A stretch of 64,000 nucleotides of DNA from Odobenus rosmarus divergens (lineage: Eukaryota > Chordata > Mammalia > Carnivora > Odobenidae), in assembly GCF_000321225.1 (NCBI RefSeq), contig NW_004450402.1, positions 3,881,978 to 3,945,977 on the forward strand, given 5' to 3'. Positions 1 through 13,300 of the stretch are shown here, piece after piece. The position numbers were made by a program, and so were the translations under genes. The notes under the pieces are model-generated. The model worked only from the letters and a program-made list of their open reading frames with translations, was not told the DNA's origin and did no database searches. Position 1 is the stretch's first letter, and each line of letters starts with the position of its first letter.

Positions 1-435
1 TCAATCAATTGAAATTTATATACAATACAATATTACTCTGCCATAAAAAAAGAGTGAAATCTTGCCATTTGTAACGATGTGGATACAGCTAGAGAGTATA
101 ATGCTAAGTGAAATAAGTCAGTCAGAGAAAGACAAATACCATATGATTTCACTCATATGTGGAATTTAAAGAACAAAACAAATGAGCAATGGGGGGAGAA
201 AAGAGAGAGGCAAACCGAAAAAACAGACCCTTAACTATAGAGAACAAACTGAGGGTTACTGGAGCAGGGAGGTGGGCAGAGGATGGGTTAAATGGCTGAT
301 GGGGATTAAGGAGGGCACTTGTAATGAGCACTGGGTGTCGTATGTAAGGGATGAATTCTACACCAGAAACCAATATTACACTGTGTTAACTAACTGGAAT
401 TTATATAAAAATTTGGAAAAAAAAAAAAAAAAGAA
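1..435 (+). mobile_element. Carnivore L1 3' end (end of ORF2 region plus 3' UTR and poly-A)
   Basis: It starts in the ORF2 C-terminal region (CTTGCCATTTGTAACGATGT, then ATGCTAAGTGAAATAAGTCA) and runs through a 3' UTR with AACAAACTGAGGGTTACTGG and GAGCACTGGGTGTCGTATG to a poly-A tract at 417-433. The same text recurs in the young L1 at 40.07 kb. It may continue left of the window. Its 3' UTR carries only one copy of the AACAAACTGAGGGTT module, unlike the younger copy. Confidence 0.85.
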
Positions 436-728
436 ACTGACCCAGAATTGACAAAGATGTTAGATTTAGCAGACAAGGACATTAAACCAGTTATTATAAA
501 AGTGTCCTAGATGTTCAAAGAGTTAAGTAGAGGCATGGAACAAGTGAAGAATAGACGTCTACAAATTAGCCTTCCAGAGATGAAAATCACTATGTGTGAG
601 ATGAAAAAATATAATGAATGGAATTAATAACATGTAAGACCAATGCAGAAGAAAAAAATTAGCAAACACGAAGGCGTAGGAATGGAAAATATCTAAAAGA
701 AGATACACAAAGAAAAAAGATCAATGAG

Positions 729-923
729 GGCTTCTGGGTGGCTCAGTCGGTTAAGCAGCTGCTTTCGGCTCAGGTCATGATCCTGGGGTCCTGGGATCGA
801 GTCCCACATTGGGCTCCCTGCTCAGCGGGGAGTCTGCTTCTCCCTCCGTCCCTCAACCCGCTCTCATGCTCTCACTCTCTCAAATAAATAAATAAATAAA
901 TAAATAAATAAAATCTTTAAAAA
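729..923 (+). mobile_element. Can-SINE (tRNA-derived carnivore SINE)
   Basis: A-box-like TGGCTCAGTCGG, B-box-like GGGATCGAGTCCC, CT-rich tract, then (AAAT)n and AATCTTTAAAA tail. Flanked by an 18 bp target-site duplication AGAAAAAAGATCAAYGAG at 711-728 and 924-941 with one mismatch. Inserted in the old L1. Confidence 0.95.
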
Positions 924-1846
924 AGAAAAAAGATCAACGAGAAAGAAAGGAAAAGAGCATCAGTGAGCCAGAGGACACAGCTTGCAGTAGGATAATATAT
1001 ATGTAATTAGCACTGCTAAAAAGGTGGGGTGCACAAAAACTTTTGGAAAATATAAAGGCCATAATTTTTCCAAATTTGATAAATTATAAACCCACAAATC
1101 CAAGAAACTCAACAAACTCTAAACATAAGAAACATGAGGAAGAATGCATCAAGCCACTTTATAATCAAATTGCTCAAAATCAGTGATAAAGACAATCTTT
1201 AAAGACAGAGAAAAATGATACTGTCACATACGAAAGAAGAAAAAATAGGGATGAGTATTTCTCATCGAAGATGATGTAAATGAGAAGACAGCAGAGTAAT
1301 ATTTTTAAGGTACTGAGAGAAAAAGTACTAAAAAAGATATAGGATTCTATGCCTAGCAAAAATATCCTTCAGACAAAGATGGAATAAGTCTAAGAGTGAC
1401 AAATAAATAAGATCAGGCATCAAAAAAAAAAGATGGAATAAAGATATTTTCTGACATACAAAAGCTACAGAACTGTCACCAACAGACCACACTACAAGAA
1501 ATGCTTTTTAAAAAAGAAAAATTTCATCAAGCAAAAAGAAAATGAGACCAGATAGAAATATGAATCCATTCAAAGGAATGAAGAACACAGAATATGACAA
1601 TGATATGGAAACATATATATTTTTCTTATTCCTTAAATTTATTTAAAATATAATTACTTAATTATTAATAATAATAGTAACAAGACCTTGTGAGGCTTAT
1701 AATACATGTGCAAATAAAATATATGACAAAAAGAGCACAAAGGCCAGGAGAAAGAAAATGAAGAATATGATTATAGGTTCTTAAATGATACGTGAATTGG
1801 TATAATATTACTTGAAGGTAGACGATGATAAGATTAAGCTACAAAA

Positions 1847-2040
1847 GGGCGCCTGGGTGGCTTGGTTAAGCGACTGCCTTCGGCTCAGGTCATGATCCTG
1901 GAGTCCCGGGATCGAGTCCCACATTGGGCTTCCTGCTCAGCAGGGAGTCTGCTTCTCCCTCTGACCCTCTTCCCTCTCGTGCTTTCTATCTCTCATTCTC
2001 TCTCTCTCTGAAATAAATAAATAAAATCTTTAAAAAAAAA
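1847..2040 (+). mobile_element. Can-SINE
   Basis: GGGCGCCTGGGTGGCTTGG head (a 4-5 bp deletion in the A-box region), CT-rich tract and AAATAAATAAA tail. Perfect 17 bp duplication AAGATTAAGCTACAAAA at 1830-1846 and 2041-2057. Inserted in the old L1. Confidence 0.95.
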
Positions 2041-3074
2041 AAGATTAAGCTACAAAAAAATAAACCTGAAAATAACCACTAAAAAGTAAAAGGTATATCT
2101 AATACACCAACAAAAGATCTAAAATGAAGCAATACAAAATTGTCTATTATCCAAAAGAAGGCATAAAGAATAAAATGGGAGCAAAGAACAAATAAAAAAC
2201 AAATAGCAAAATAACAGACTAAAACCTAGCCATATCAATAATCAATTTCAATGTTAATAAGTAAATACTCCAATAAGACACAGATTGTCCCATTAAATAA
2301 AAACAAGACCCACCTATATTCCACTTATAAGAAATACACACAAATACATTTAAATTAAAAGGGCGAAAAAAATATATACTATGTAACACATGTCAAAAGA
2401 AAGCTAGAAGGGCTATATTAGATAAAATAGATTTTAGAACAAAGATTATTATCAGAGATAAAGGTTATTTCATACTGATAAAGGCATCAATTTATCTAGG
2501 CATAATTTAAAATATTTATATATATGTAATGGGAGAGTTTTAAAATACATGAACAAAAACTGATAGAAATGTAAGGAGAAAGACAAATCCACAATTACAA
2601 TTGATTTTCTCACAAGAATTGACAGAATATGTGGACAGAAAATCAGCAGTGATACAGAAAACTGGAACACCATTATCAGTCAAGTTGACCTAACCAGTAT
2701 CTATAGAAAGGAAAATACATGTTTATTCTTGTGCATATGCAACATTTACCAAAATAGACCATATTCTAGGCTACAAAAGAAGTCTCAGTAAATTTAGAGT
2801 CAAGTCACATGAAGTTTGTTCCCTGAACATAAGGGAATTAAATTAGAAATCAGTAATAGAGAGATATCTGAAAAATACCCAAATATTTGAAATCTAAACA
2901 GGAAACTTACATATATAATAACCCCTCTGTCAAAGAAGAAATCAGAAGGAAATTTAGATAGAAAGTATTTTGAACTAAATAAAAATAAAAACACAGCATA
3001 TAAAAAGTTCTGGGATGTGACTAAAGCAGTACATAGAAATTTATAGCACTAAATGTCTATTAGCAAAGAAGAAA

Positions 3075-3197
3075 GTTCGCAATGAGCACTGGGTGATGAA
3101 TGGAAGTGTTGAATCACTATATATGGTACACCTGAAACTAATATTATAGTATGTTAACCAACTGGAATTAAAATAGAAACTAAAAAAAATAAAATAA
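3075..3197 (+). mobile_element. Carnivore L1 3' UTR fragment inserted in old L1 ORF2
   Basis: GCAATGAGCACTGGGTGATG, then CACCTGAAACTAATATTATA, ACTGGAATTAAAATAG and an A-rich tail. It splits the old L1 at AAAGAAGAAAG, and the ORF2-derived text resumes at AAAGAAAAAAGGTC (about 3203). The imperfect repeat of that A/G-rich string is the likely target-site duplication. The insert is only about 120 bp, an extremely 5'-truncated copy. Confidence 0.8.
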
Positions 3198-3242
3198 AAG
3201 AAAAGAAAAAAGGTCTTAATAAATGATTTGAGTTTCCACACT

Positions 3243-3277
3243 AAAAACAAACAAACAAACAAACAAACAAATAAATA
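3243..3277 (+). repeat. AAAC/AAAT simple repeat
   Basis: AAACAAACAAACAAAC-type tract directly upstream of the SINE head at 3281. Confidence 0.85.
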
Positions 3278-3280
3278 TAT

Positions 3281-3470
3281 AGGGGACCCTGGGTGGCTCA
3301 GACGGTTCAGCGTCTGCCTTCAGCTCAGGTTACGATCCCAGGGTCCTGGGATTGAGCCCTGCATCGGGCTCCCTGCTCTTCGGATACCCTGCTTCTCCCT
3401 TTCCCTCTGCTGCTCCCCCTGCTTGTGCTCTCTCTCTCTGTCAAATAAAGAAATAAAATCTTTAAAAACA
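3281..3470 (+). mobile_element. Can-SINE, slightly diverged
   Basis: GGGGACCCTGGGTGGCTCAG head, GGGATTGAGCCCTGC B-box region, CTGCTCCCCCTGCTTGTGCT tract and AAATAAAATCTTTAAAAA tail. The flanks are AAAC-rich, so target-site duplications cannot be read reliably. Confidence 0.93.
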
Positions 3471-5204
3471 TAAACAAACAAGTAAAACAAATTAAACCCA
3501 AACAAGGGAGAACTAGAAAGCAAGCAACCTAGCAAGCAAGCAAGCTGAAAAGACCAGCGTGTGAATCAAAGAAAAAGAGAAAAAATATAGAAAAATCAAT
3601 GAAACCAAATGTTGGCTCTTAGAGAAGATTAATAAAAGTGATAATCATTAACCAGACCTAAAAGAAGAGATATGACACAAATTTCTAGCTGTTAGGACTG
3701 AGAAAGGTGACATCACTCCAGATTCTACTGAAGGAAATAGAGTAATATTATGAAAAACTTTATACCTATACACTGACAACTTAAAATGAAATGGACCAAT
3801 TCCCTGAAAGACACAAACTACACAAACTCACTCCAGAAGAAACAGAGTAACTCAATGAATTTGAATTTGTCGTTAAATATCTTCCCACAAAGAAAACTCT
3901 AGGCCCAATGGCCATCACTGGTGAATTTTATCAAACATTTAGGGAAGGAATCATTAATTCTATACAAACTCTACCAGAAAATTGAAGACATGGGAATGCT
4001 TTCCAATTTACCAAAACCAAAGACAGTGTAAGAGAATAAAATTACAAACCAATATCTCTCATAAACATAGATACAAAAATTCTAAACAAAATTTTGGCAA
4101 ATCCAACAATCTATAGAATGACCAAAAGGGGTTGATCCCAGGACTGTAGGATTGGATTAACATTCAAATACTGATCAATGTAATTACCTGTATTAAATGT
4201 AATATCATCTCAATAGACACAGAAAAGGCATTTGTCAAATTATAACGTCCATTTCTGCTTTTAAAAAACTGTCAGCAAATTAGGAATTGAGGAGAATTTC
4301 CACAACCTGAGGAAGAACACCTACAAAAAACCTAAAGTTAACATCAGAGGCATTAAATATTAGCTGTCATTAGTATTTTATTTCTTTTCAATGCCAAGGA
4401 AAAACAGAAAGTAAAACTCAGCCTTATATATACTCAAAAATCTCCTTCACCAAATTTTGAGTATAAACAAAGCAGGAAATAGAAAAGTACCAAAATACAA
4501 AGCACTTTAAATCTCTAGCTACAGTATCTACAAAGCAAGGAAAGTTATTAACTGGGACCGATGGCCCAATAGAGAGCAGACCATACTTTGCATCTGGGAT
4601 GAGCCCCATTTCCCCTGTGAACCTCATTTCTACTAGAGCCCTCTGGCCTCCTCTGCAAATCCATACACAATTCTACTATCTGGTAACCCTGCAGGGCAGC
4701 CCAAAGCAATTACTGCTTTCAGGAGATATCACATCTTTTTGATAATTCTGCCAAACTATCATTTGAATAAACTTCTGAAGTCCTCAAGGTAAAATTCAAA
4801 ATGTAATTCTGAGCAGTCTGCTCTATTTAGAATTCCTGTCAAACAAGTGATCCAAATTACACCAAAGACGGCATTAATTCTCCCATGAAGAAACTTCTAT
4901 TGTCATATTCTGCTTCAACTATTCTAGTTTAATAAATGTCTAAGGAAGATATTCAGTAGACATCCACTGATTAGTGCTGTGAATTAACATTTTCATTTCC
5001 CAACTAAGTCCTAAATGGGACAGTGAAACTTAGTAAAAAAGACAAAATAGCTACAGAACTATCTCCTTACCATCTACCATACAATAGGAAGAAAAACAAT
5101 TTATGTATTTTGAAATACGAGTTATAGAATGTTACCATAGAAAAACAATAGAAAAAACATGACACCTGCAATATATAGCAATATGAATATTTGCTCAGGC
5201 ATTA

Positions 5205-5345
5205 TCATGGTTGCTTTATTATGTATTACCTGCATATTACCACCTTACAATGACTGTTACGTATCTTATTTCACAGATGAGAAAGTTGAGGCACAAATGG
5301 TTAAGTACGTCAGTGATATTACAAATCTGGTAAGTAGTGCAGCCA
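5205..5345 (-). repeat. MIR fragment
   Basis: TTTCACAGATGAGAAAGTTGAGGC followed by a decayed AAGTTAC..GTCAC region is the reverse complement of the MIR core. Diverged. Confidence 0.6.
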
Positions 5346-7124
5346 GTTTTATTCATCAACAAATGGAAAGTAATCTCTCAAATGACCATCAGGATACATT
5401 CAATAAGTCACTGGGCCATCAAGATGAGATACCTTCTTTTACCTAGTGGAAAAAGGGCAATTCTGGAAGGAGAGGTGGGTAAGAAAATGCATGACTGCAG
5501 GGGGCATTAAGCCGAAAAAATTTTAGGAAAGTGTGTATGTGCAGGTTGAATGTGTAGAAATTGATTCCCTACACACCTCTTGGAAATTCTTTACATATTT
5601 CTAGGCGCACACACACCCTTTGAAGAGGACCTAGTTAATACATGCCAGGCATACATTAATTACTCAGTAAATGCCGATGATTACAGAGAAGGAATGTATT
5701 GAACTACACATACAAATATGCTGGTCATCACAAAAATTGCAGTTTTCAACCTGAATATTAATTAATTGACATCCTGGCTTCTATTGCTCTCTAAACCTGA
5801 ACTAGGTAGCTCCTGAGGCTACCAGAACTCTTTTGGAATTGTGATAGATTTTTTTTTCTAAATCAATATGTCAACTGTCCCCTCCTGCCAATATTTAATA
5901 TTACCCTGTTACCTGGTATTTGCACATCTATCCAATCAATGTACATAAATCTATTTTAAAATAATAAGAGATAATCCCTAAAACTCTTTTCTTTCTTGTT
6001 TTTTTTTTTAGTATGAAAAACCAAGTAAAGACTCAAGAAATGGATTGTTTGTACCATGTAGTTAAGCAATTTAGTTCAGTATCTACTGTGTCCATGACTG
6101 TGATAATTGGAGGAGAAAAACAGTCATCAAAACAACAGCAACACAATCTCAAAACCTAGTGTGAGATTGCTTATAATTGTAAATCATGTTTTTTTGTAAA
6201 AAGGTATTTCTGTTATTTGGCTTCTCATTGCTTTCTATCAAAGAATTGATTTTTTCCACTTTTAAATCATTACAATTAGTGAAGCAAGCTAGTATCTATC
6301 AAAATTAAAGTAACAATCGAAAATACCCAGCACCACTGTCGGCCTGACGTTTTTAAGCAGCACCCAGCAGCTCATTCTAGTTTTAGATTCTCATATTATC
6401 CTCAGAGAATCAACAACAGGAATTCCACTGTGAGTGGAATAGTGTGTCATAATCTTCCACACATATCATTTTATTTGATACAACAATACTTTGACAAAAT
6501 TGAGGAATTGGATCTTACAGTTAAGAAAACTGTGTCTACAGATTTCAGTACTTTTCCCACTGTCTCCAGTGCCTCACTGCAGTAAAAGTGAGCCAATAAA
6601 TATGCTGTACATGCTACTGGACAGGATGTTGGGTGATCAAAAAGTAAATTTATCACAAATCCTCACTAATTGAGAATCCAGTGCACGTTTTCCCCAGGTG
6701 GCTCCAGTTTGTAGCCGAAGGCCAAAAACTGTAGCTTCTCTTTGAAGGGCAGGACTGGAAAACAAAGCTGGGGGAGAGAGATCCAACAGGTAAACAAAAG
6801 TCTTTTTGTTCCTATACACATGCTTAAAACTTCTCAAATGCAGGGACAGAATATTTAGAAAATAAGTTTTAATTCCAAAGCTAGTTTTGAAAGTAAATCT
6901 GTTGCTATTTCAGCAAAAGTGGTGATAAGAATTCGCCATTAGAAAAGATAAATGTCTCTTCAGTTCTCATAAGTACGTGGTAATCCTACAAGCAGATGTG
7001 ACCAAATTTTCCAGAGAATGAATGATGACAAAAATGGTGTTTCTACAGATACAATGTAGCTTCCAATGAAAGCCTGCATGTTTAAGAATCAGTATTTTCT
7101 CAAGTTGGTGGGGTGTGAAGAGGT

Positions 7125-7215
7125 TCTGTCCTGCAGTGTGACTTCAAGCAAATATCTTCACTGCTCTGGGCCTGTTTACTCACTCATAAAGTAAGGGGCT
7201 TGGACTGTATATGTC
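7125..7215 (+). repeat. MIR fragment
   Basis: GTGTGACTTCAAGCAAATAT with CTGGGCCTGTTTACTCACTC and AAAGTAAGGGGCTTGGAC follows the MIR core order (CTTGGGCAAGTTAC, CCTCAGTTTCC, AAATGGGG). Confidence 0.6.
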
Positions 7216-7789
7216 CATTAAGTGTGAGCCTAGAATTAAAAGTGAATGCTTCCAGAGGCAGCCAACAAGAAGATGGAAAATGAGATCACATACAATTTAT
7301 AAATCTGTCTTGCTCTCTTTGGCTTGACACGTGTGGAAATGCATCAAGCATAAAATTTTACCTCTTTCCTCAGTATTTGATATTTACAAGATAATTATCA
7401 TTATAAATAATTTCCAAAGAGATGATTCATAAACTGAGAAATATTTTCAATTACTACTATTGCTAGTCTACATTTATTGAAACCTTATTAATGTGCTAGG
7501 AACCAAGCTAAGGACATCACATATATTTTTATTCATCTAACTATCTATCAGCTTTGAAACATTTCTTTTATTGGCAATTTCAGGCTCAAGTAGAGTCAAT
7601 TGTAGCTTAAGGAGTAAGTTGCAGGAGACTCCTAGAAGGATGTTTATGAGTATAAAAGCTTCAAAATAATTTATTTTTACTGACTTACAGGGAACACTAA
7701 ATTTTCCTTCTAGGAATTTTCTTTCATCTTTCCTTATTCCATTCCATACATGCATACACACATACATACAGATATATTTTAATACCCAA

Positions 7790-7925
7790 ACAAATCTGTG
7801 ATGGAGGTACTATTATTTTCAGCACTTTATAGAGAAGGATACTGAGGCTCACTAAAATAAAGTCTTCGAGGTCTCTCAGCTCAAAGTTACAAGTTGTGTC
7901 TGTCCAAAGCCATGCTCTTGGCCAA
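7790..7925 (-). repeat. MIR fragment
   Basis: GGTACTATTATTTTCAGCAC, then GAGAAGGATACTGAGGCTCA and CAAAGCCATGCTCTTGGCC, the MIR core read in reverse. Confidence 0.65.
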
Positions 7926-8959
7926 CATGCAATGTCAATATAAAGTTAATGTCTCCATTGGTAATGCTACCACCCTGTTTGTGGAATAGCTAATAGAAAA
8001 TTTAGTTCCATCCAAATTATCACCTAAGTCAAATTAATACAGTATTACTTATATATCTCCATGATAATAGAGTAAAATAACTATACATTTGCCTGAAACA
8101 ATAACAATTAAACCTATCATTATGAAATGTGATAAAGCCAAACTTTACCATATATTTTTTTTAAACCAGAAGTTTCCATATTAAGCCAGAAGTTGTGCTT
8201 CTAGTTTTTTCCTACTAATCTAAAAATATCTTTTAGACAGTACCATGATAATTGCATGTCTTCTAATAAATTAAAAATAAAAAATATGACTGAGTGTCCT
8301 CTAAGTATTTTAATGCTGTCTCAAATGATCTTGGGCACAAATGATATCACCTACATTTGAGGAAACATTGAAGCTCAAATATGTAAACATCTCTGTACTA
8401 GGCCAATTCCACTGCAAAATAAATTACATTATAAGAACTGTAGATCATGCCTAAAATGAGGGTAATGGAATGTGTAACATTACAGTAATTGCTTTTTACC
8501 ACCTAAGCTTAAGATTCAAAACAGTACTGAAAACTTACAGGAACTGCATATTTTAAATTGTGAATGTAATCAATCCAGAAAGAAATTAGAGATGATGTTG
8601 CTAGAGGAAAGCAACTTCTATTATTTTGTAATAGCTCAAAGTTGCTCATTACATTTCATTTTTGGAAAAGTCTAAATTCAGCTTCTAAGAATCATCTGCC
8701 AATTTATAATTTTAGAACTATCAACCACTTTAAAATAACAGAATTTGCATATTTTTTCTAAAATTACTTTTACATATCTCTCAAGAATATAAGTAATAAG
8801 CTTGATTTATAAATCCTGCAAATACTTAAAAGACTAACAGTTAATGCAAAAGGGCTCATTAGCTACAAACGCCATCTTGTGGTCCACGTTTTTATTATTT
8901 TTGTCGTATTAGTCTGGATCTCTAACTCAAGATCTGCTGAAGAAAGAACGAACCCTGGA

Positions 8960-9100
8960 TATAATTTATTCCCTTTCTCTCATTTTTACACATGGGAAAA
9001 TTGGAGCTCCAAAAGGTCTAATACATTGGAAATCTTTAGAGAAAGAATTCATACAAGAGCCAAAATTTGAATTCAAATCTTTTCAACTCATACTTTTTCT
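8960..9100 (-). repeat. Probable MIR fragment
   Basis: TCATTTTTACACATGGGAAA, a run to AGCCAAAATTTGAATTCAAA and the following pyrimidine-rich stretch fit a diverged MIR in reverse. Confidence 0.5.
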
Positions 9101-9259
9101 ATTCCTTATCATCATTGTTTTTGACCGATAATATGCATGATGTCCAGCTTAGTACTAGACACTTCAACACCAAGCTTATCTGTGTCTGTTCAACCACACC
9201 TTGAAAATACAGCAAACTATATACCTTTGAATTACTGAAAAATTATCAAGGCGTAGCTA

Positions 9260-9480
9260 TGATGCTTCAGTGCACTATTTTAAAGCATCTCACACATGTG
9301 TTCTAATTTTATTCTCTTAAAGATTTATGAGTTCAGTGTGTGGACAGGGGTGGGGAAGGGGAGGATTATCAATATGTCTACTGACAAATTAGCAAACTGG
9401 GTTTAGAGAAGACATGATTAAGATTTTACAATTAGCTAGAGGCAAAGCATCCTGATACCCAACTTTAATTTTTTTCATTA
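9260..9480 (-). repeat. Probable MIR fragment
   Basis: CATCTCACACATGTGTTCTAA, GTTTAGAGAAGACATGATTA and AATTAGCTAGAGGCAAAGCA follow the reversed MIR order, with a GT/GGGG-rich interruption. Confidence 0.5.
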
Positions 9481-10026
9481 GTCAATCCACCTTTTTTCTT
9501 CAAGATGTTATATCATGCAGTGTGTACATGTGCACATGTGTGTCTTACATCCCTTCCTTTTCTTTATGGGAATTACATAGTTATTGATCTGTAGAATATA
9601 GTCTATCATTTACGAAGCACAATCAGATGAAAGTCCTTGATTCAGAAACTAGATACTTTTAGAAATTATAAATATGTAATCTTCTATTCAAATCCTTGAT
9701 TAGCTTAACAGAAAAATTCATCTAATCCAAAGGATGGGAAAGAGGCAAAGACAGTCTATACTCTAGCATAACTGTCCATTTCACACCTAAACTTAACTTC
9801 ATTTGTACAGATAATTGAGAAATAATATCACAGATTATAAGAGATTAATGTGAATTTTTTTAAGAGAAGTTTTTAAGAAAGCGGAAACCTGAAAAACACA
9901 AAAATCTTCAAGACTCATGAAACCTAATAAAAGATGTCCATGGTTATATGAAAATGTGAGCTGTAGCTGTGGCTTTTGAATGTACAATTCACAACAGAAA
10001 TTCTCACTTAACAAAACAACAAGATA

Positions 10027-10353
10027 CAGCTGACTCTTGAATGACAACAGGTTTGAACTACATAAGTCTACTTATCTGCAGATTTTTTACAGGACAGTAC
10101 TCTATATGTATTTTCTCTTCCTTACGATTTTCTTAATAACATTTTTTTCTTTAGCTTACTTTAGTGTAAGAATACAGAATATAATATATATAACTTAAAC
10201 AGTATGTGTTAATTGACTATTTTACTGGCAAGGCTTCTGGTCAACAGTAGGCTATCAGCAATTAAGTTTTTGGGGAGACAAACGTTGCACACAGATTTTC
10301 AGCTGCACAAGGGGTTGGCACCCCTCACCCCCGCATTGTTCAAGGATCAACTG
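10027..10353. mobile_element. Tigger/pogo-like DNA transposon (non-autonomous, about 327 bp)
   Basis: The ends are inverted copies: CAGCTGACTCTTGAATGACA at 10027 and, read in reverse from 10353, CAGTTGATCCTTGAACAATG. TA dinucleotides flank both ends (10025-10026, 10354-10355), the target-site duplication typical of Tc1/mariner-type elements. The interior has no coding capacity. Confidence 0.85.
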
Positions 10354-13300
10354 TAGTTAATTATATAATTACTTTAGAATTCTAAAAATGACAATTGATT
10401 TTAAAGTTTCCTTAGAAGTAAATAAAAATCACACCCTGTTACATATTTCTATAATTGACTGTTTTATATACACTTGAATATTAAATAGATTATAAACTTT
10501 TAAATGAGAAAGGACACTATGTTAAGCCTGAGATGAGCAGATTCTTAGAAAATAGATGGAACTTCAGAGCAGTGCTTCTCAAACTATCGATGGTGAAGAA
10601 CACAACTTTTTCTTTCAATCTTCAAGGACCACTAAGTGATGCTACTGAGCATGACGGTCTGCAGTATAAGCCACATGAATCACCACAAAAGCTGAAAGAT
10701 ACTGGCCAACACTTAATTGGCCAATACTTAATCAACATAACAAGTCTACTAATCATCTACCTACATGTCATGGCGATGTCTAATTGCTGTAGAAGATTTT
10801 AATTGATTACTTTCAACTTCTGATTTATCTTGTTATGAATCTGCAATAAACAACTTATGGACTGGGCATCAGTCCACACGTTAAGTAGCATTACTTTAGA
10901 GATCAACATAATTACCCAAGGTTTCCCAAATTGTGTTCCATGACATGCTAATCCTGCAAGAAGAAGTGCTGATCTAGTCAAGGAAATTATATCTTCAGAT
11001 TCACAAACCATATAAGCACATAAAGTAAGCTGAGAACTTCTTTAGGAAATAAACCTGCTTAACTTTATTTAATCCAAACTTCTTTGACTACAGAACTTTT
11101 TCTTTCAAAAGGATCACTCATTAACATTACAAAACACTAATTTTCTATAAAATGCATTGAGAGACTCTAGTATAGACAGAATTACTGATTTACATTATTC
11201 AACAATTGCTAAAAAACGCCCAGTGGCAAGGAATTTATTTCTTTACAATGGAATTTAATATAATTTAGAAAATTGTAACATAAAGGAAATACTTTTGTGT
11301 GTGTCAGTTCAAATTATACAATTTCCAAGAGTTGGTTTTAGATATATTATCTGAAGCAACGATAAAATGTGTAATTCTTCTTCCATGACTGCCCTCCAAA
11401 TACCTTTCTTCTTTTCTAAATTTTTGAATGAAGATGCATTTCTAAGACCATTATCACCACAACCTTATTCTGATTACCTCTTAGTTTGTCAATGTTTCTT
11501 TCAAAATGCATCATTAGGACTGAATTCAGTATTTTGAATAGCTAGTGAAGGATGTAGATAATTACTTTGCTCTATTTTTTTAAGTCAGAAGTGTTTTCTA
11601 GCATAACGAGACTTTAAGATGGCTCTCATAAAACTTAAATTTGGAAGAGAGCAAATTTCAATGTGATCACCAGATAAAGACTTAGTGAATTAAATGAGTT
11701 GACTTCCACGAAGTATACTATTATTTCACATGCTGAAGATAATTTTATTGCAAAATAATTTTGGCTTGAGTATAAAGACTCCTTTGGAAAAAAAACAGAG
11801 GTAGATTTACAACTTGGAATATGAAAGCAGGACCCTGTCATCAATGTAGAGGATAATATTTACCTTCTTATTTGCAATAGTAGGGGAACATTCACTTGTA
11901 TCACCAAAAACCTGTATCAAATTATTGAGGTATAGTTCAAAAGGTAGTTGGCTACAATACAGCAGTCTTTTAAGCTAAGTAGAATTGAAATTTACTCTAA
12001 GAGCTCACAGTTACCTAAACTTCAGATGGTTTTACAATAAAGGTTCTAATGAGCACTAAAAGTTTCACATTTCTGTTAGCTCCCTAAGTCTTTTCTAAAG
12101 AATATTTGTTTATTCCATAAATGCTTCCGTGAGCAAATAATCTGAGACATTAAACAAAGGTGAATAGGTTTTTTTCCTAGAGAGTTTCTTGGAAATGTAA
12201 ATGTGCTAAAGTGCATTGCCAACCTTCTCCAATAAAGTGAAACAGTATAACCTAGATGGAAGGCACTTGGCTATTAAACGGTCATAACCAAAGATAGCCA
12301 AAGGAAAATCAATGGAAATAAATGACTGTTGATCAACTATGCCCCCAAATATACAAGATTTAGAGACCCAAAGAGCTATACATAGGGACTTCCTCTATTT
12401 GCAATAGTTGAATTAAAAAAGTTATTTTTACACTCTCTTTAATGTAGTTTTCCCTCAGCTCAGATTCTCGCCTCTTCACTTACCCAAGAATCCTGTGTAT
12501 AATCTATCAAACTGAAAAGGCAGCTTCCTGGTCTCTGTGGTAGCTAATCTCCAAAGATACACTTCCCCACAAACAACTGATAATAGAGAACTGCAATAGC
12601 CTTCTATGAACATTCTAAGGTTTTTACTGATGATTTTATTTCTGTAATCAATGGTGAAACCTCTCCTCAAACAGTAAGAATACAAAGTTTTAAAATCTTA
12701 GGATAAAACAGTTATTCATCTCTGTTTTCCTTGCTCTGATGATTATTACTGTATACCTTTAGATTCTACTTAAAATAGGAACTGATTGCTCACCAAAAAA
12801 ATTATTTCCATGGCATAGATAATAAAAAGAAAGACAAGATGAATCATTAAATAATCAGTAGTGTTGGTCTCTATACTAAAAACACAAAGGGAAAGCTCCT
12901 AGGTATTCAATGGGTTGCCATTTAACGGCAGTAAGATGAAAACTTGGTGTTTTCTTTTTGATGAAGATGACCATCCCTAAATGAATTGGATGGTCCATAG
13001 AAAAGTGGTGTGATGCAGCCTGAATTTGCTAATCCAGACATGCAGGCCCCCACTGAGTGACTTCCAGTAAGTAAGAAAGTAGATAATGTGGGCATAAGAA
13101 TGCAATGGATTGAATATTTTAACTGGTGTAAAATTGGTTAGGCTGATTAGAAATCTAAGCACCTTAGCCTTTCAAGCTGGGTGTGTTTGCTTTCCAGGAA
13201 ATCTAGTCTACACACAATGGGAATCTATTCAATCCTGGGGTCTACATAATGTAGTTCTGAAACATTCTTCAAAGAGTTTCAAAGGTATAGACTCTTCTGA

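Larger units (their letters stand above)
440..4355 (+). mobile_element. Old decayed L1 (5' region through ORF2 reverse-transcriptase start), interrupted
   Basis: From about 1040 the text follows the mammalian L1M layout: AAACCCACAAATCCAAGAAA, AATCAAATTGCTCAAAATCA and TATGCCTAGCAAAAATATCC. It continues through the endonuclease-RT linker (ATTTATAGCACTAAATGTCT; AATCAATGAAACCAAATGTT) into the RT region (AATATCTCTCATAAACATAG; TTGATCCCAGGACTGTAGGA). It is full of stops and carries insertions at 729-923, 1847-2040, about 3075-3197 and 3281-3470. It ends near 4355 without a 3' UTR or poly-A tail, so its 3' part is missing. Confidence 0.8.

Noticed and set aside
10560..10910. Possible hAT-type DNA transposon (AGCAGTGCTTCTCAAACT start)
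   Set aside because: The left end resembles MER5/MER58-like elements, but I could not find a matching inverted right end or 8 bp duplications.
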